Part shown: piece after piece, positions 1 through 6,207 of the stretch
Layout: the number at the start of each line of letters is the position of its first letter
Position numbering within the stretch: position 1 is the first letter of the stretch
Assembly (NCBI GenBank): GCA_004376975.1
Contig: SOJA01000109.1
Span: forward strand, 1 to 9,932
DNA: 9,932 nucleotides
Source: Candidatus Bathyarchaeota archaeon
GTDB lineage: Archaea > Thermoproteota > Bathyarchaeia > Bathyarchaeales > UBA233
Reading direction: 5' to 3'
Translations under genes and position numbers: made by a program
The notes under the pieces: model-generated
Databases searched by the model: none
What the model was told of the DNA's origin: nothing
The model's input: only the letters and a program-made list of their open reading frames with translations

Positions 1-119
1 GTGGTTGTTATGATGGAATAACACCTCAAGGATTAAACCTAAACCAAGGCGCTGAGTCTACTGTATCCTATCTTCTAGCACGCTTGGAGTTGGTGTCTCT
101 TAAGAAATCGTGCAGTTGA
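1..119 (+). CDS. C-terminal end of a probable glycosyltransferase (cut by the left edge)
   Basis: An open frame enters the window with its first full codon at base 3 and ends at TGA 117-119, giving 38 C-terminal residues. The stretch [19 protein letters not shown] followed by a short hydrophobic helix ([10 protein letters not shown]) resembles, from memory, the tail of long glycosyltransferases that carry a C-terminal alpha/alpha-barrel-like domain and that are often encoded beside GH130 genes. A GH130 gene lies 505 bases downstream on the same strand, which agrees with a carbohydrate (probably mannoside or glucan) cluster. The catalytic part lies outside the window, so the exact family and substrate cannot be judged. 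A CBS-domain gene starts 53 bases after the stop codon. Confidence 0.55.
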   Translation, partial: GCYDGITPQGLNLNQGAESTVSYLLARLELVSLKKSCS

Positions 120-160
120 TTTATTAAGGAAAACACAAAATAAAGGTTAGAATGAAGGTT

Positions 161-165
161 GGTGG
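161..165 (+). promoter_or_regulatory. Ribosome binding site that decides the CBS gene start
   Basis: GGTGG sits 7 bases before ATG 173 and matches the GGTG core of the archaeal anti-Shine-Dalgarno complement. The upstream in-frame ATG at 152 has only a weak AAAGGTT before it. This favours 173 as the start. Confidence 0.5.
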
Positions 166-172
166 AAGAAAG

Positions 173-565
173 ATGAAGGTTCGACATATAATGATTGAAA
201 GCGTCGTAACTGCAAAAGAGGACAATACGGTAAAGAAGGCGATTGAGATATTGTATAAGAAACATGTGGGATCAATAGTTATAACTGATGATGAAGGAAA
301 ATGTGAAGGAATTTTTACCGAGCGAGATGTCATTAGAGTTGTAGCCCAAGAGGTTGCTTTAGACGAGCCTCTGAGGAAGGTTATGACGAAAAATGTCATA
401 ACTATTGGGGAAGACGCTACATTCGAAGAGGCAAGAAGATGTATAATCTCACATGGAATCAGACACTTGCCGGTAGTGAATCGAAATGGAAAATTGGTGG
501 GTTTGCTGGCTATCAGAGACTTTTTGGATGAAGTTTTTGGAATAAAGTTTTTGAAACCATATTAG
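173..565 (+). CDS. Two-CBS-domain protein
   Basis: This is a 130-residue stand-alone CBS pair (Bateman module) from ATG 173; an in-frame ATG at 152 would add seven residues. It begins MKVRHIM, the usual opening of this family, and carries CBS1 at about residues 8-62 (VGSIVITDDEGKCEGIFTERDVIR) and CBS2 at about 72-125 (GIRHLPVVNRNGKLVGLLAIRD). CBS pairs bind adenine nucleotides or S-adenosylmethionine and act as energy or metabolite sensors; which ligand this one binds and which partner it controls cannot be seen. It has no other domain, signal peptide or membrane segment. It sits between a glycosyltransferase tail and a GH130 gene on the same strand, so co-transcription is likely. Odd point: the stop is TAG, and the last 15 codons before it are repeated, in the same frame, just after it. 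Confidence 0.9.
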   Translation: MKVRHIMIESVVTAKEDNTVKKAIEILYKKHVGSIVITDDEGKCEGIFTERDVIRVVAQEVALDEPLRKVMTKNVITIGEDATFEEARRCIISHGIRHLPVVNRNGKLVGLLAIRDFLDEVFGIKFLKPY

Positions 566-613
566 GAAATCAGAAAGTTTTTAGATGAACTTTTTGGAAT
601 AAAGTCTTTGGGA
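512..613 (+). repeat. Imperfect direct repeat across the CBS-gene stop codon (2 x 45 bases, 57-base offset)
   Basis: Bases 512-556 and 569-613 match at 38 of 45 positions by hand alignment. The offset of 57 bases equals 19 codons, so both copies are in the same reading frame, with the TAG stop (563-565) between them. Copy 1 encodes IRDFLDEVFGIKFLK and copy 2 would encode IRKFLDELFGIKSLG. After the TAG the frame stays open for 25 codons to TAA 641-643, overlapping the start of the next gene. Confidence 0.85.
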
Positions 614-623
614 ATTACGCGTC

Positions 624-1517
624 ATGAAACGTTTTCAAGGTAATCCGATTCTTGAATCAGTAGTGACTCATGAATGGGAGTCAAGGAGAGTATTCAATGC
701 TGCCGCTTTTAGGGCGGACAAGCGTATTCACATTATATACCGTGCTATGGGTGATGACGGTGTTTCTCGTCTTGGTTATGCCGCCACGTCGGATGGCTAT
801 CACATTAACGAACGTTTGCCTTTCCCTATTTTTGAACCCATAAACGATGCAGAGAAGAATGGGTGTGAGGACCCTCGTTTGACTCTTCTGGATGATAAGT
901 TGGTTATGGCTTATACTGCGTTGCAAGAATGTAATCATCATCTAATATATCAGATTTCATTAACTTCGATTGCCGTTAAGGATTTTCTCGCTAACCAATG
1001 GAAGTGGGCAGATCGGCGGTTACCTTTTCTGGGTATTCGTAACAAGGACGCAGTGATTTTTCCTAGAAGGATTGATGGGCAATATATTATGTTTCATCGC
1101 ATTGAACCCGATATTTGCAGCACTCGTTCGGATGATCTTCAGAGATGGTATGATATCAAATCTGTAATGAGGCCTAGGATTAAGAATTGGGATTGTTGGA
1201 AGGTTGGTGCAGCTGGTTCACCGATAGAGCTTAACGAAGGTTGGCTCCTCATTTATCACGGAGTGAATTTTGAGAAGATATATTCTCTTGGCGTCGCACT
1301 ACTTGACAAGTATGATCCTGAAATTGTTCTTTACCGTTCTGAAAAACCTATATTAACACCTACTGAAGATTACGAACGCTTTGGCAAAGTGCCCAATGTG
1401 GTCTTTAGCTGCGGAAACATCTTGATGGACGACAAGCTTCTCATCTACTATGGGGGCGCTGACAGTGTCCTGTGTGTTGCCTCTTACGATCTAAGTGAAT
1501 TAGTGCCTAAAAAATAG
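624..1517 (+). CDS. Glycoside phosphorylase/hydrolase of family GH130
   Basis: The 297-residue product has the five-bladed beta-propeller signature of GH130, enzymes that phosphorolyse or hydrolyse beta-1,2- or beta-1,4-mannosides and related sugars. Visible landmarks are NPIL at 7-10, IYRAMGDDGVSRLGYA at about 38-53, NGCEDPRLT at 79-87 with Asp83 as the expected general acid, KDAVIFP at 141-147, WDCWKVGAAGSP at 189-200, IYHGV at 210-214 and the closing IYYGGAD at 274-280. The length is normal for the family (about 300-350). There is no signal peptide, so it acts in the cytoplasm. The start ATG has only a weak ribosome binding site. It follows the CBS gene by 58 bases and probably belongs to the same transcript as the upstream glycosyltransferase. 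Whether it is a phosphorylase or a hydrolase, and on which sugar, cannot be told from the sequence alone. Confidence 0.88.
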   Translation: MKRFQGNPILESVVTHEWESRRVFNAAAFRADKRIHIIYRAMGDDGVSRLGYAATSDGYHINERLPFPIFEPINDAEKNGCEDPRLTLLDDKLVMAYTALQECNHHLIYQISLTSIAVKDFLANQWKWADRRLPFLGIRNKDAVIFPRRIDGQYIMFHRIEPDICSTRSDDLQRWYDIKSVMRPRIKNWDCWKVGAAGSPIELNEGWLLIYHGVNFEKIYSLGVALLDKYDPEIVLYRSEKPILTPTEDYERFGKVPNVVFSCGNILMDDKLLIYYGGADSVLCVASYDLSELVPKK

Positions 1518-1599
1518 CGCCTATTTTATGACACACGTTTTTGCAGAGCAATGCGAAAAGAAGGATTTTGCGGGAGATATCGCCACTTGAGTTGTAAAT

Positions 1600-1619
1600 A
1601 ACTCCTTGAAGAGTTTTTT
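1600..1619 (+). terminator. Terminator-like hairpin after the GH130 gene
   Basis: AACTC (1600-1604), a six-base loop and GAGTT (1611-1615) form a five-base-pair stem that runs directly into a T tract (1614-1619). It lies 82 bases after the GH130 stop codon. A second GAGTT at 1589-1593 could instead pair with the same AACTC, so two mutually exclusive stems are possible. Confidence 0.4.
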
Positions 1620-1669
1620 CGTATATTCACAAGTTCGCGCGCTTAGATACAAAGAATGGAAGGAAAATA

Positions 1670-1753
1670 GATAGAAACGCTCTCAGAAAAACTGAGAGAT
1701 GCACGATACGCTTCGATCCCATACGCATAGTAGATCTATGATTCATTTCTATC
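1670..1753 (+). ncRNA. Possible structured leader RNA with nested stems
   Basis: An eight-base outer stem (GATAGAAA 1670-1677 with TTTCTATC 1746-1753) encloses a perfect seven-base-pair hairpin (CTCTCAG 1680-1686, loop AAAAA, CTGAGAG 1692-1698) and a five-base-pair hairpin (CATAG 1726-1730, loop TAGAT, CTATG 1736-1740). The arrangement resembles a multi-branched cis-acting RNA about 110 bases before the MttB-like gene. It does not fit a tRNA cloverleaf, and I do not recognise any known riboswitch. The folding is by hand only. Confidence 0.3.
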
Positions 1754-1866
1754 GAAAAAGACTTTAGAAACTATGTACGATTTAATGGCGCGCCGCGAGG
1801 AAATCCTAAGTGCCAACGGAGAAGAATGGTTGGTTCATAAAACAATTGATGAGTAAGGGATAAAAC

Positions 1867-3342
1867 ATGCCTGAGTTTTCGCCTTCCAAAAGACACTTAC
1901 TCCAACTTCTTTCAACGCATGAGATAGAGGACATTCATAATGTTTCATTGATGATCCTACAAAAAAGAGGTGTTATGATTAAAAACGATCGCGGTCTAAA
2001 CTTACTCAACGATTTCGGATGCGAGGTTGATTTTGAAAAAAAGGTTGTGCATATTCCCCAACATCTTGTAGAGGAATGCATGAGTAAGGCGCCATCAATC
2101 ATACGGTTGTATGATCGAGATGGAAAGCATGAACTGATAATTGGCGAGAATCATACTATCTTCAATCCTGGTTCAACAGCAGTCCATTTTATGGATCATG
2201 AAACAGGCGACATAAGAAAACCGCTTTCGAAGGATCTGATCGAATTAGTCAAATTGGCTGACGCCCTCGAGCATATTCATGCACAAAGCACAGCCCTAGT
2301 ACCCTCAGACGTGTCAAAGGAAATATGTGACCTATATCGCCTTTATCTTGTACTCAAAAATTCCCCGAAGCCCATTATTACTGGCGCATTCACAAAGCAA
2401 GGGCTTGTTGATATGAAGCGGCTGTTGGAGGTTGTTGTTGGTGGAGAAGAAAAGTTAGCGATCAAGCCGATGGCAATCTTTGATGCGTGTCCATCTTCTC
2501 CGCTTATGTGGAGCGACATTTCATGCGAGAACCTAATTGATTGCGCAAGCTCCAGTTTGCCAGCCGAGATCATACCTGCGCCGCAGATGGGTGCAACAAG
2601 TCCCGTAACTCTCGCTGGGACTCTCGCACAATCTAACGCAGAATTCCTAAGTGGCCTCGTAATCTCTCAGATTACAAATCCAGGAGCGCCTGTCATTTAC
2701 GGAGGTTCACCAACAACCTTCGATATGAAATGTTGCACATCCCGTCCCGGAACAATCGAATCAATGATGCTAGCATGCGCTTATTCACAGATTGGCAAGC
2801 ATTATGGATTGCCAACCCATGCGTACCTGGGATTGAGTGACTCCAAGATAATCGATGCCCAAACTGGAATGGAGTCAAGCCTTGGAATAATCCTTGGAGT
2901 CCTTGCTGGCATAAACGTCATTTCTGGGCCGGGAATGCTCATCTTCGAAAGCTGCCAATCCCTCGAAAAGCTTGTGGTTGACAACGAAATCTGTGGAATG
3001 TCCTTAAGACTCAGCAAAGGCATAATTGTTAACAATGATTCATTTGCATCAACAGTTATAAGTAGGGTTGGTCCAGGCGGTCACTATCTTGCAGAGGAGC
3101 ATACGCGCAAATGGTTAGAAAGGGAGCACTTTATGCCATCTGACGTAATTGATAGGTTGACTATGAAGGCTTGGAAGAAGCAAGGGTCAAAAAATACAAC
3201 AAGCAGAGCCAGAGAGATTGTTGACAGGATATTGCGAGAGAGTGTTCCTGAGTTGTTACCGAATGATATAAGAAACAATTTGAAGGAGATCCTTAAGGAA
3301 ATTATGACTCGTTACAATATCAAATCGGTTCCAATTCTCTAA
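1867..3342 (+). CDS. MttB-superfamily methyltransferase without pyrrolysine (trimethylamine/glycine betaine methyltransferase-like)
   Basis: The 491-residue protein covers a whole MttB family domain (usual length about 470-500). Landmarks are QMGATSPVTLAG at 240-251, APVIYGG at 274-280, the stretch IILGVLAGINVISGPGML at about 341-358, LVVDNEI at 369-375 and GGHYLAEEHTRKWLE at 404-418. Family members move a methyl group from a quaternary or tertiary amine to the Co(I) of a corrinoid protein. Methanogen MttB uses an in-frame amber codon for pyrrolysine; no TAG interrupts this frame, so it belongs with the non-pyrrolysine members, of which the glycine betaine enzyme MtgB is the known example. 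Its substrate is therefore unknown: glycine betaine, carnitine, proline betaine or another methylated compound are all possible. It heads a set with a corrinoid activator and a corrinoid protein. A weak AAGGGA lies 6 bases before the ATG. Confidence 0.9.
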   Translation: MPEFSPSKRHLLQLLSTHEIEDIHNVSLMILQKRGVMIKNDRGLNLLNDFGCEVDFEKKVVHIPQHLVEECMSKAPSIIRLYDRDGKHELIIGENHTIFNPGSTAVHFMDHETGDIRKPLSKDLIELVKLADALEHIHAQSTALVPSDVSKEICDLYRLYLVLKNSPKPIITGAFTKQGLVDMKRLLEVVVGGEEKLAIKPMAIFDACPSSPLMWSDISCENLIDCASSSLPAEIIPAPQMGATSPVTLAGTLAQSNAEFLSGLVISQITNPGAPVIYGGSPTTFDMKCCTSRPGTIESMMLACAYSQIGKHYGLPTHAYLGLSDSKIIDAQTGMESSLGIILGVLAGINVISGPGMLIFESCQSLEKLVVDNEICGMSLRLSKGIIVNNDSFASTVISRVGPGGHYLAEEHTRKWLEREHFMPSDVIDRLTMKAWKKQGSKNTTSRAREIVDRILRESVPELLPNDIRNNLKEILKEIMTRYNIKSVPIL

Positions 3343-3419
3343 AGTTGCGGGTGTTTGACGTGAGGGTGTCTGTGCGCGTGTTGTGAATTCGAGTCTAACA
3401 CTGTTAATAGGATGTTTAG

Positions 3420-3438
3420 CTGAATGCATTTAGTTCAG
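3420..3438 (+). repeat. Small inverted repeat before the activator gene
   Basis: CTGAA (3420-3424) and TTCAG (3434-3438) form a five-base-pair stem with a nine-base loop in the 168-base gap between the MttB-like and activator genes. There is no T tract after it, so it is not an obvious terminator. Nothing else stands out in this gap. Confidence 0.3.
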
Positions 3439-3510
3439 AAGGCGCGTCTGTACCTGTTTCTCCCTATTCTAACGATTAGTTGAAATTGTAGTCTGTTCAT
3501 ATAGGTATTG

Positions 3511-5379
3511 ATGTCGCACAGAAAATTCGTAATTATCACATTCGAACCCTACGGCATAAAATCTAAGTTTGAAAAAGGCACACGTTTGCTTGATGCTTTG
3601 AAAGCGGTTGGTCTCACAGTTAGGTCGGAGTGCGGTGGCAGAGGAACCTGCGGCAAATGCAGGATCATCATTAAAGATTCATCAGAAATCGGTGACGTTA
3701 CTGAAATTGAAAAGGAGCGTTTATCTAAGTTCGAGCTGGATTCTGGCTTTAGATTGGCTTGTTGCAGTTCTGTCGTGGATAATGTTACAGTATTTATTCC
3801 GGAAGAAAGTCGTACAACCACTCGGAAATTTCTGATAGAAGGAACCGAAAAACGTGTTGTCGTTGATCCTGCGATTCGCAAGCTATATGTAACATTAAAC
3901 AAACCATCTCTATCCGATGTACGATCAGATGTTCAACGCTTACTCGATTTTCTTAAGGACGCCTATGGACTTGAGATAACCAGAGTTGATTATTCACTTT
4001 CAAAAAGCCTTTCCGAGATACTGAGAAAAGCTGAATGGAAGGTGACAGTGATTATCTGGAATAACAATGAAATCATTTCATTGGAACCTGGAGACACATC
4101 TAATGAGGTATATGGAGTGGCGATTGACATAGGAACATCAAAGATTCTTGGTTATCTCTCCAACTTGATAAATGGAGATCTTATCAACGTAGGGTCTCTG
4201 GAGAATCCACAAGTCATCCATGGGGAAGACGTAATCTCCAGAATCTCATTTGCTTCACAAGGAGAATGTTCACTAAAGGAAATGCAGAAGCTTGCAGTCG
4301 AAGGCGTCAATGCTGTAGTTCGGCAGGTTTGTGAAAAATCTAGATGTATTCCTGAGCATATCTATGAAATGACAGTGGTTGGTAACACAGCGATGCATCA
4401 TCTTTTCCTCGGAATTCAGCCGAAGTATCTAGGTACGTCACCTTATGTTCCTGTTGTAAGCGGACCAATCAACGTGAAAGCGAGAGAATTACCAATATGT
4501 GTGAATCCAAGCGCAAACATACACGTGCTTCCAATCATTGCAGGCTTCGTGGGTGCGGATGCGGTTGCAGATATCATTTTGACAGGGATACACAAATCAA
4601 GTAGACTTTCATTCGTCATTGACATCGGGACCAACACTGAAATTATACTCGGCGATAAACGTGAAATGATTGCCTGCTCATGTGCGTCCGGACCAGCATT
4701 TGAAGGTGCTCACATCAAATGTGGAATGAAGGCAGTTGCAGGGGCAATAGAGAGAATCCAGATAAAACCAGAAAATCACGAAGTGAAATATCAAACAGTG
4801 GGAAACACAAAACCTGTTGGAATATGCGGATCCGCCATTGTTGACGGAATTGCGAATTTCTTAAAATGCCAACTGATCGAGAGAAACGGAATATTCGTCG
4901 AGCACTCACACACACCTAGACTGAGAACCAGAAACGGAGAGAAAGAGTTCGTTCTTGTATTCAGAGACGAAGGTGCAACACGTGACATCGTGATCACACA
5001 AAAAGATATTGAACAAATCCAGCTTGCCAAGGCTGCTATCTACGCGGGATGCTACATTCTCATGAAAAGAATGCGCGTTAAACCGGAAGACATCAAGAAT
5101 GTATTCGTTGCTGGAGCATTTGGAAACTACATCAACCTCGATAACGCTAAGCTAATCGGTATGCTTCCTGACATCCAGACGAAAAACATAAAGTTTGTGG
5201 GGAACGCCGCTGGAACCGGCGCGAGAATGACTCTGATATCCAGAAAACATCGGCGTATAGCTTCTTCAATAGGCCGAAAAATTGACTACGTGGAACTGGC
5301 TCTGGACTCTGATTTTGAGAAAGAGTTCACCTCCGCCATGTTCTTTCCAAATAAAGATCCAACTAGGTCTATCCTTTAA
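3511..5379 (+). CDS. Reductive activator of corrinoid proteins ([2Fe-2S] ferredoxin plus ASKHA domain; RamA/RACo-like)
   Basis: From ATG 3511 the product has 622 residues; the TTG just before it (3508) is a less likely start, and AGGT at 3503-3506 serves either. Residues 1-95 form a ferredoxin-like domain with Cys41-x5-Cys47-x2-Cys50-x33-Cys84, the plant-type [2Fe-2S] pattern. The rest is the DUF4445/ASKHA ATPase fold: AIDIGTSKILGYL at about 204-216, VVGNTAMHHLF near 290, FVIDIGTNTEIILGD at about 368-382, VFVAGAFGNY at 531-540 and FVGNAAGTGARM near 562-573. Such proteins use ATP to lift an electron onto the corrinoid, returning inactive Co(II) to active Co(I). It lacks the C-terminal pair of [4Fe-4S] motifs of methanogen RamA, so it is the ferredoxin-headed type known from acetogens and other anaerobic bacteria. 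It lies between the methyltransferase and corrinoid-protein genes, its expected clients. Confidence 0.9.
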   Translation: MSHRKFVIITFEPYGIKSKFEKGTRLLDALKAVGLTVRSECGGRGTCGKCRIIIKDSSEIGDVTEIEKERLSKFELDSGFRLACCSSVVDNVTVFIPEESRTTTRKFLIEGTEKRVVVDPAIRKLYVTLNKPSLSDVRSDVQRLLDFLKDAYGLEITRVDYSLSKSLSEILRKAEWKVTVIIWNNNEIISLEPGDTSNEVYGVAIDIGTSKILGYLSNLINGDLINVGSLENPQVIHGEDVISRISFASQGECSLKEMQKLAVEGVNAVVRQVCEKSRCIPEHIYEMTVVGNTAMHHLFLGIQPKYLGTSPYVPVVSGPINVKARELPICVNPSANIHVLPIIAGFVGADAVADIILTGIHKSSRLSFVIDIGTNTEIILGDKREMIACSCASGPAFEGAHIKCGMKAVAGAIERIQIKPENHEVKYQTVGNTKPVGICGSAIVDGIANFLKCQLIERNGIFVEHSHTPRLRTRNGEKEFVLVFRDEGATRDIVITQKDIEQIQLAKAAIYAGCYILMKRMRVKPEDIKNVFVAGAFGNYINLDNAKLIGMLPDIQTKNIKFVGNAAGTGARMTLISRKHRRIASSIGRKIDYVELALDSDFEKEFTSAMFFPNKDPTRSIL

Positions 5380-5392
5380 GGTCAACCTTAAA
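5375..5392. repeat. Perfect 18-base inverted repeat over the activator stop codon
   Basis: TTTAAGGT (5375-5382), two spacer bases and ACCTTAAA (5385-5392) are perfect inverted repeats. The left arm contains the TAA stop codon of the activator gene. With a two-base spacer it looks more like a protein-binding operator than an RNA hairpin, though a shorter stem with a larger loop is possible. It lies 137 bases before the corrinoid-protein start. Confidence 0.45.
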
Positions 5393-5398
5393 TCTTAA

Positions 5399-5438
5399 CA
5401 TACTGGCATTACATGCGAGACTATGCTGGTCAGGTATG
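5399..5438 (+). repeat. Imperfect stem-loop in the corrinoid-protein leader
   Basis: CATAC (5399-5403) pairs with GTATG (5434-5438), and further in GCAT (5406-5409) pairs with ATGC (5423-5426), with bulges between. The stem is imperfect and could be chance. It sits inside the 149-base gap before the corrinoid-protein gene. Confidence 0.25.
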
Positions 5439-5514
5439 TCAATTACATCATTCTTTTTCGTCACACACAAGAAATAAATATCAAAGCAAATCAACAATAT
5501 AACCCTAAAATGCT

Positions 5515-5520
5515 GAGGAG
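5515..5520 (+). promoter_or_regulatory. Strong ribosome binding site of the corrinoid-protein gene
   Basis: GAGGAG lies 8 bases before ATG 5529. It is clearly stronger than the sites in front of the other + strand genes, in keeping with a protein needed in high amounts, and it fixes the start. Confidence 0.65.
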
Positions 5521-5528
5521 ATATTTTC

Positions 5529-6179
5529 ATGACCACACTTGTATCGACCTTAAGAGAACAGCTTCTAACATTTGACGCTGACAAATTCGTCGAAACCGTG
5601 GAAAATCTAATCACAGAGAGTTTCAGCCCAATGGAAGTGACCAACGCTTTGACTGAAGCGCTAAGAGAGATCGGAAGGAAATTCGAAAATGGCGAACTGT
5701 TTATCGTTCACTTAGTGGCTGCTGGAAATATAGCCAAGAGAGCTATCGCTGAAGTCTTGGAACCACTCATAAAACGAGCAACAGAGGAAAGGAAGATTCT
5801 CGGAAAAATCATGATTGGCACTGTTGAGGGTGACATCCACGATATTGGCAAAAACATCGTTGCGATCATGTTCTTCACAGCGGGCTTTGAGGTTTATGAC
5901 ATAGGAAAAGATGTCTCTGTCGAAGAGTTTGTGAGAAAAGCGAGGGAAACCAACCCAGATATAGTCGCTATGTCAGCTCTTTTGACTACGACTCTGTCTG
6001 CTCAACGCGACGTGATTGAAGCTTTGAAGAAAGCCGGTTTGAGAGATAGAGTGAAAGTTATTGTTGGCGGCGCTCCTGCCACACCTAGGTGGGCTGAAGA
6101 AATAGGCGCAGACGGCTACGGTGAAGACGCTATGGAGGCTGTAAGAGTTGCGAAAAAACTCATGGGTATAGCTGAATGA
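5529..6179 (+). CDS. Corrinoid (B12)-binding methyl-carrier protein, MtbC/MttC-like
   Basis: The 216-residue protein has the two-part build of methyltransferase corrinoid proteins: an N-terminal helical cap (about 1-90) and a B12-binding Rossmann domain (about 91-213). The base-off/His-on motif is complete: Asp102-x-His104-x-x-Gly107, Ser149-x-Leu151 and Gly180-Gly181. His104 is the expected lower cobalt ligand. The length is typical of MtbC, MttC and MtgC. In the cell it would accept a methyl group from the MttB-like enzyme encoded upstream and hand it to the MtrH homologue encoded just beyond, on the other strand. The gene follows the activator gene by 149 bases containing inverted repeats, so it may be transcribed or processed separately. 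It ends at TGA, 28 bases from the convergent mtrH stop codon. Confidence 0.93.
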   Translation: MTTLVSTLREQLLTFDADKFVETVENLITESFSPMEVTNALTEALREIGRKFENGELFIVHLVAAGNIAKRAIAEVLEPLIKRATEERKILGKIMIGTVEGDIHDIGKNIVAIMFFTAGFEVYDIGKDVSVEEFVRKARETNPDIVAMSALLTTTLSAQRDVIEALKKAGLRDRVKVIVGGAPATPRWAEEIGADGYGEDAMEAVRVAKKLMGIAE

Positions 6180-6207
6180 AAAATCGCCAGCAGTCAGGTT
6201 TTGATGG

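Larger units (their letters stand above)
1518..1866. other. Intergenic leader region before the MttB-like gene
   Basis: This is a 349-base gap with no convincing long gene. It holds a terminator-like hairpin at 1600-1619, a cluster of nested inverted repeats at 1670-1753, and a 27-codon open frame at 1773-1856 that stops 10 bases before the MttB start. No tRNA or clear archaeal TATA box could be recognised. Confidence 0.6.

Noticed and set aside
1670..1753. A tRNA (for example the pyrrolysine tRNA) in the gap before the MttB-like gene
   Set aside because: The 84-base length is suggestive, but the arms do not match a D, anticodon and T arm, and no GTTCRAAT-type T-loop is in place.
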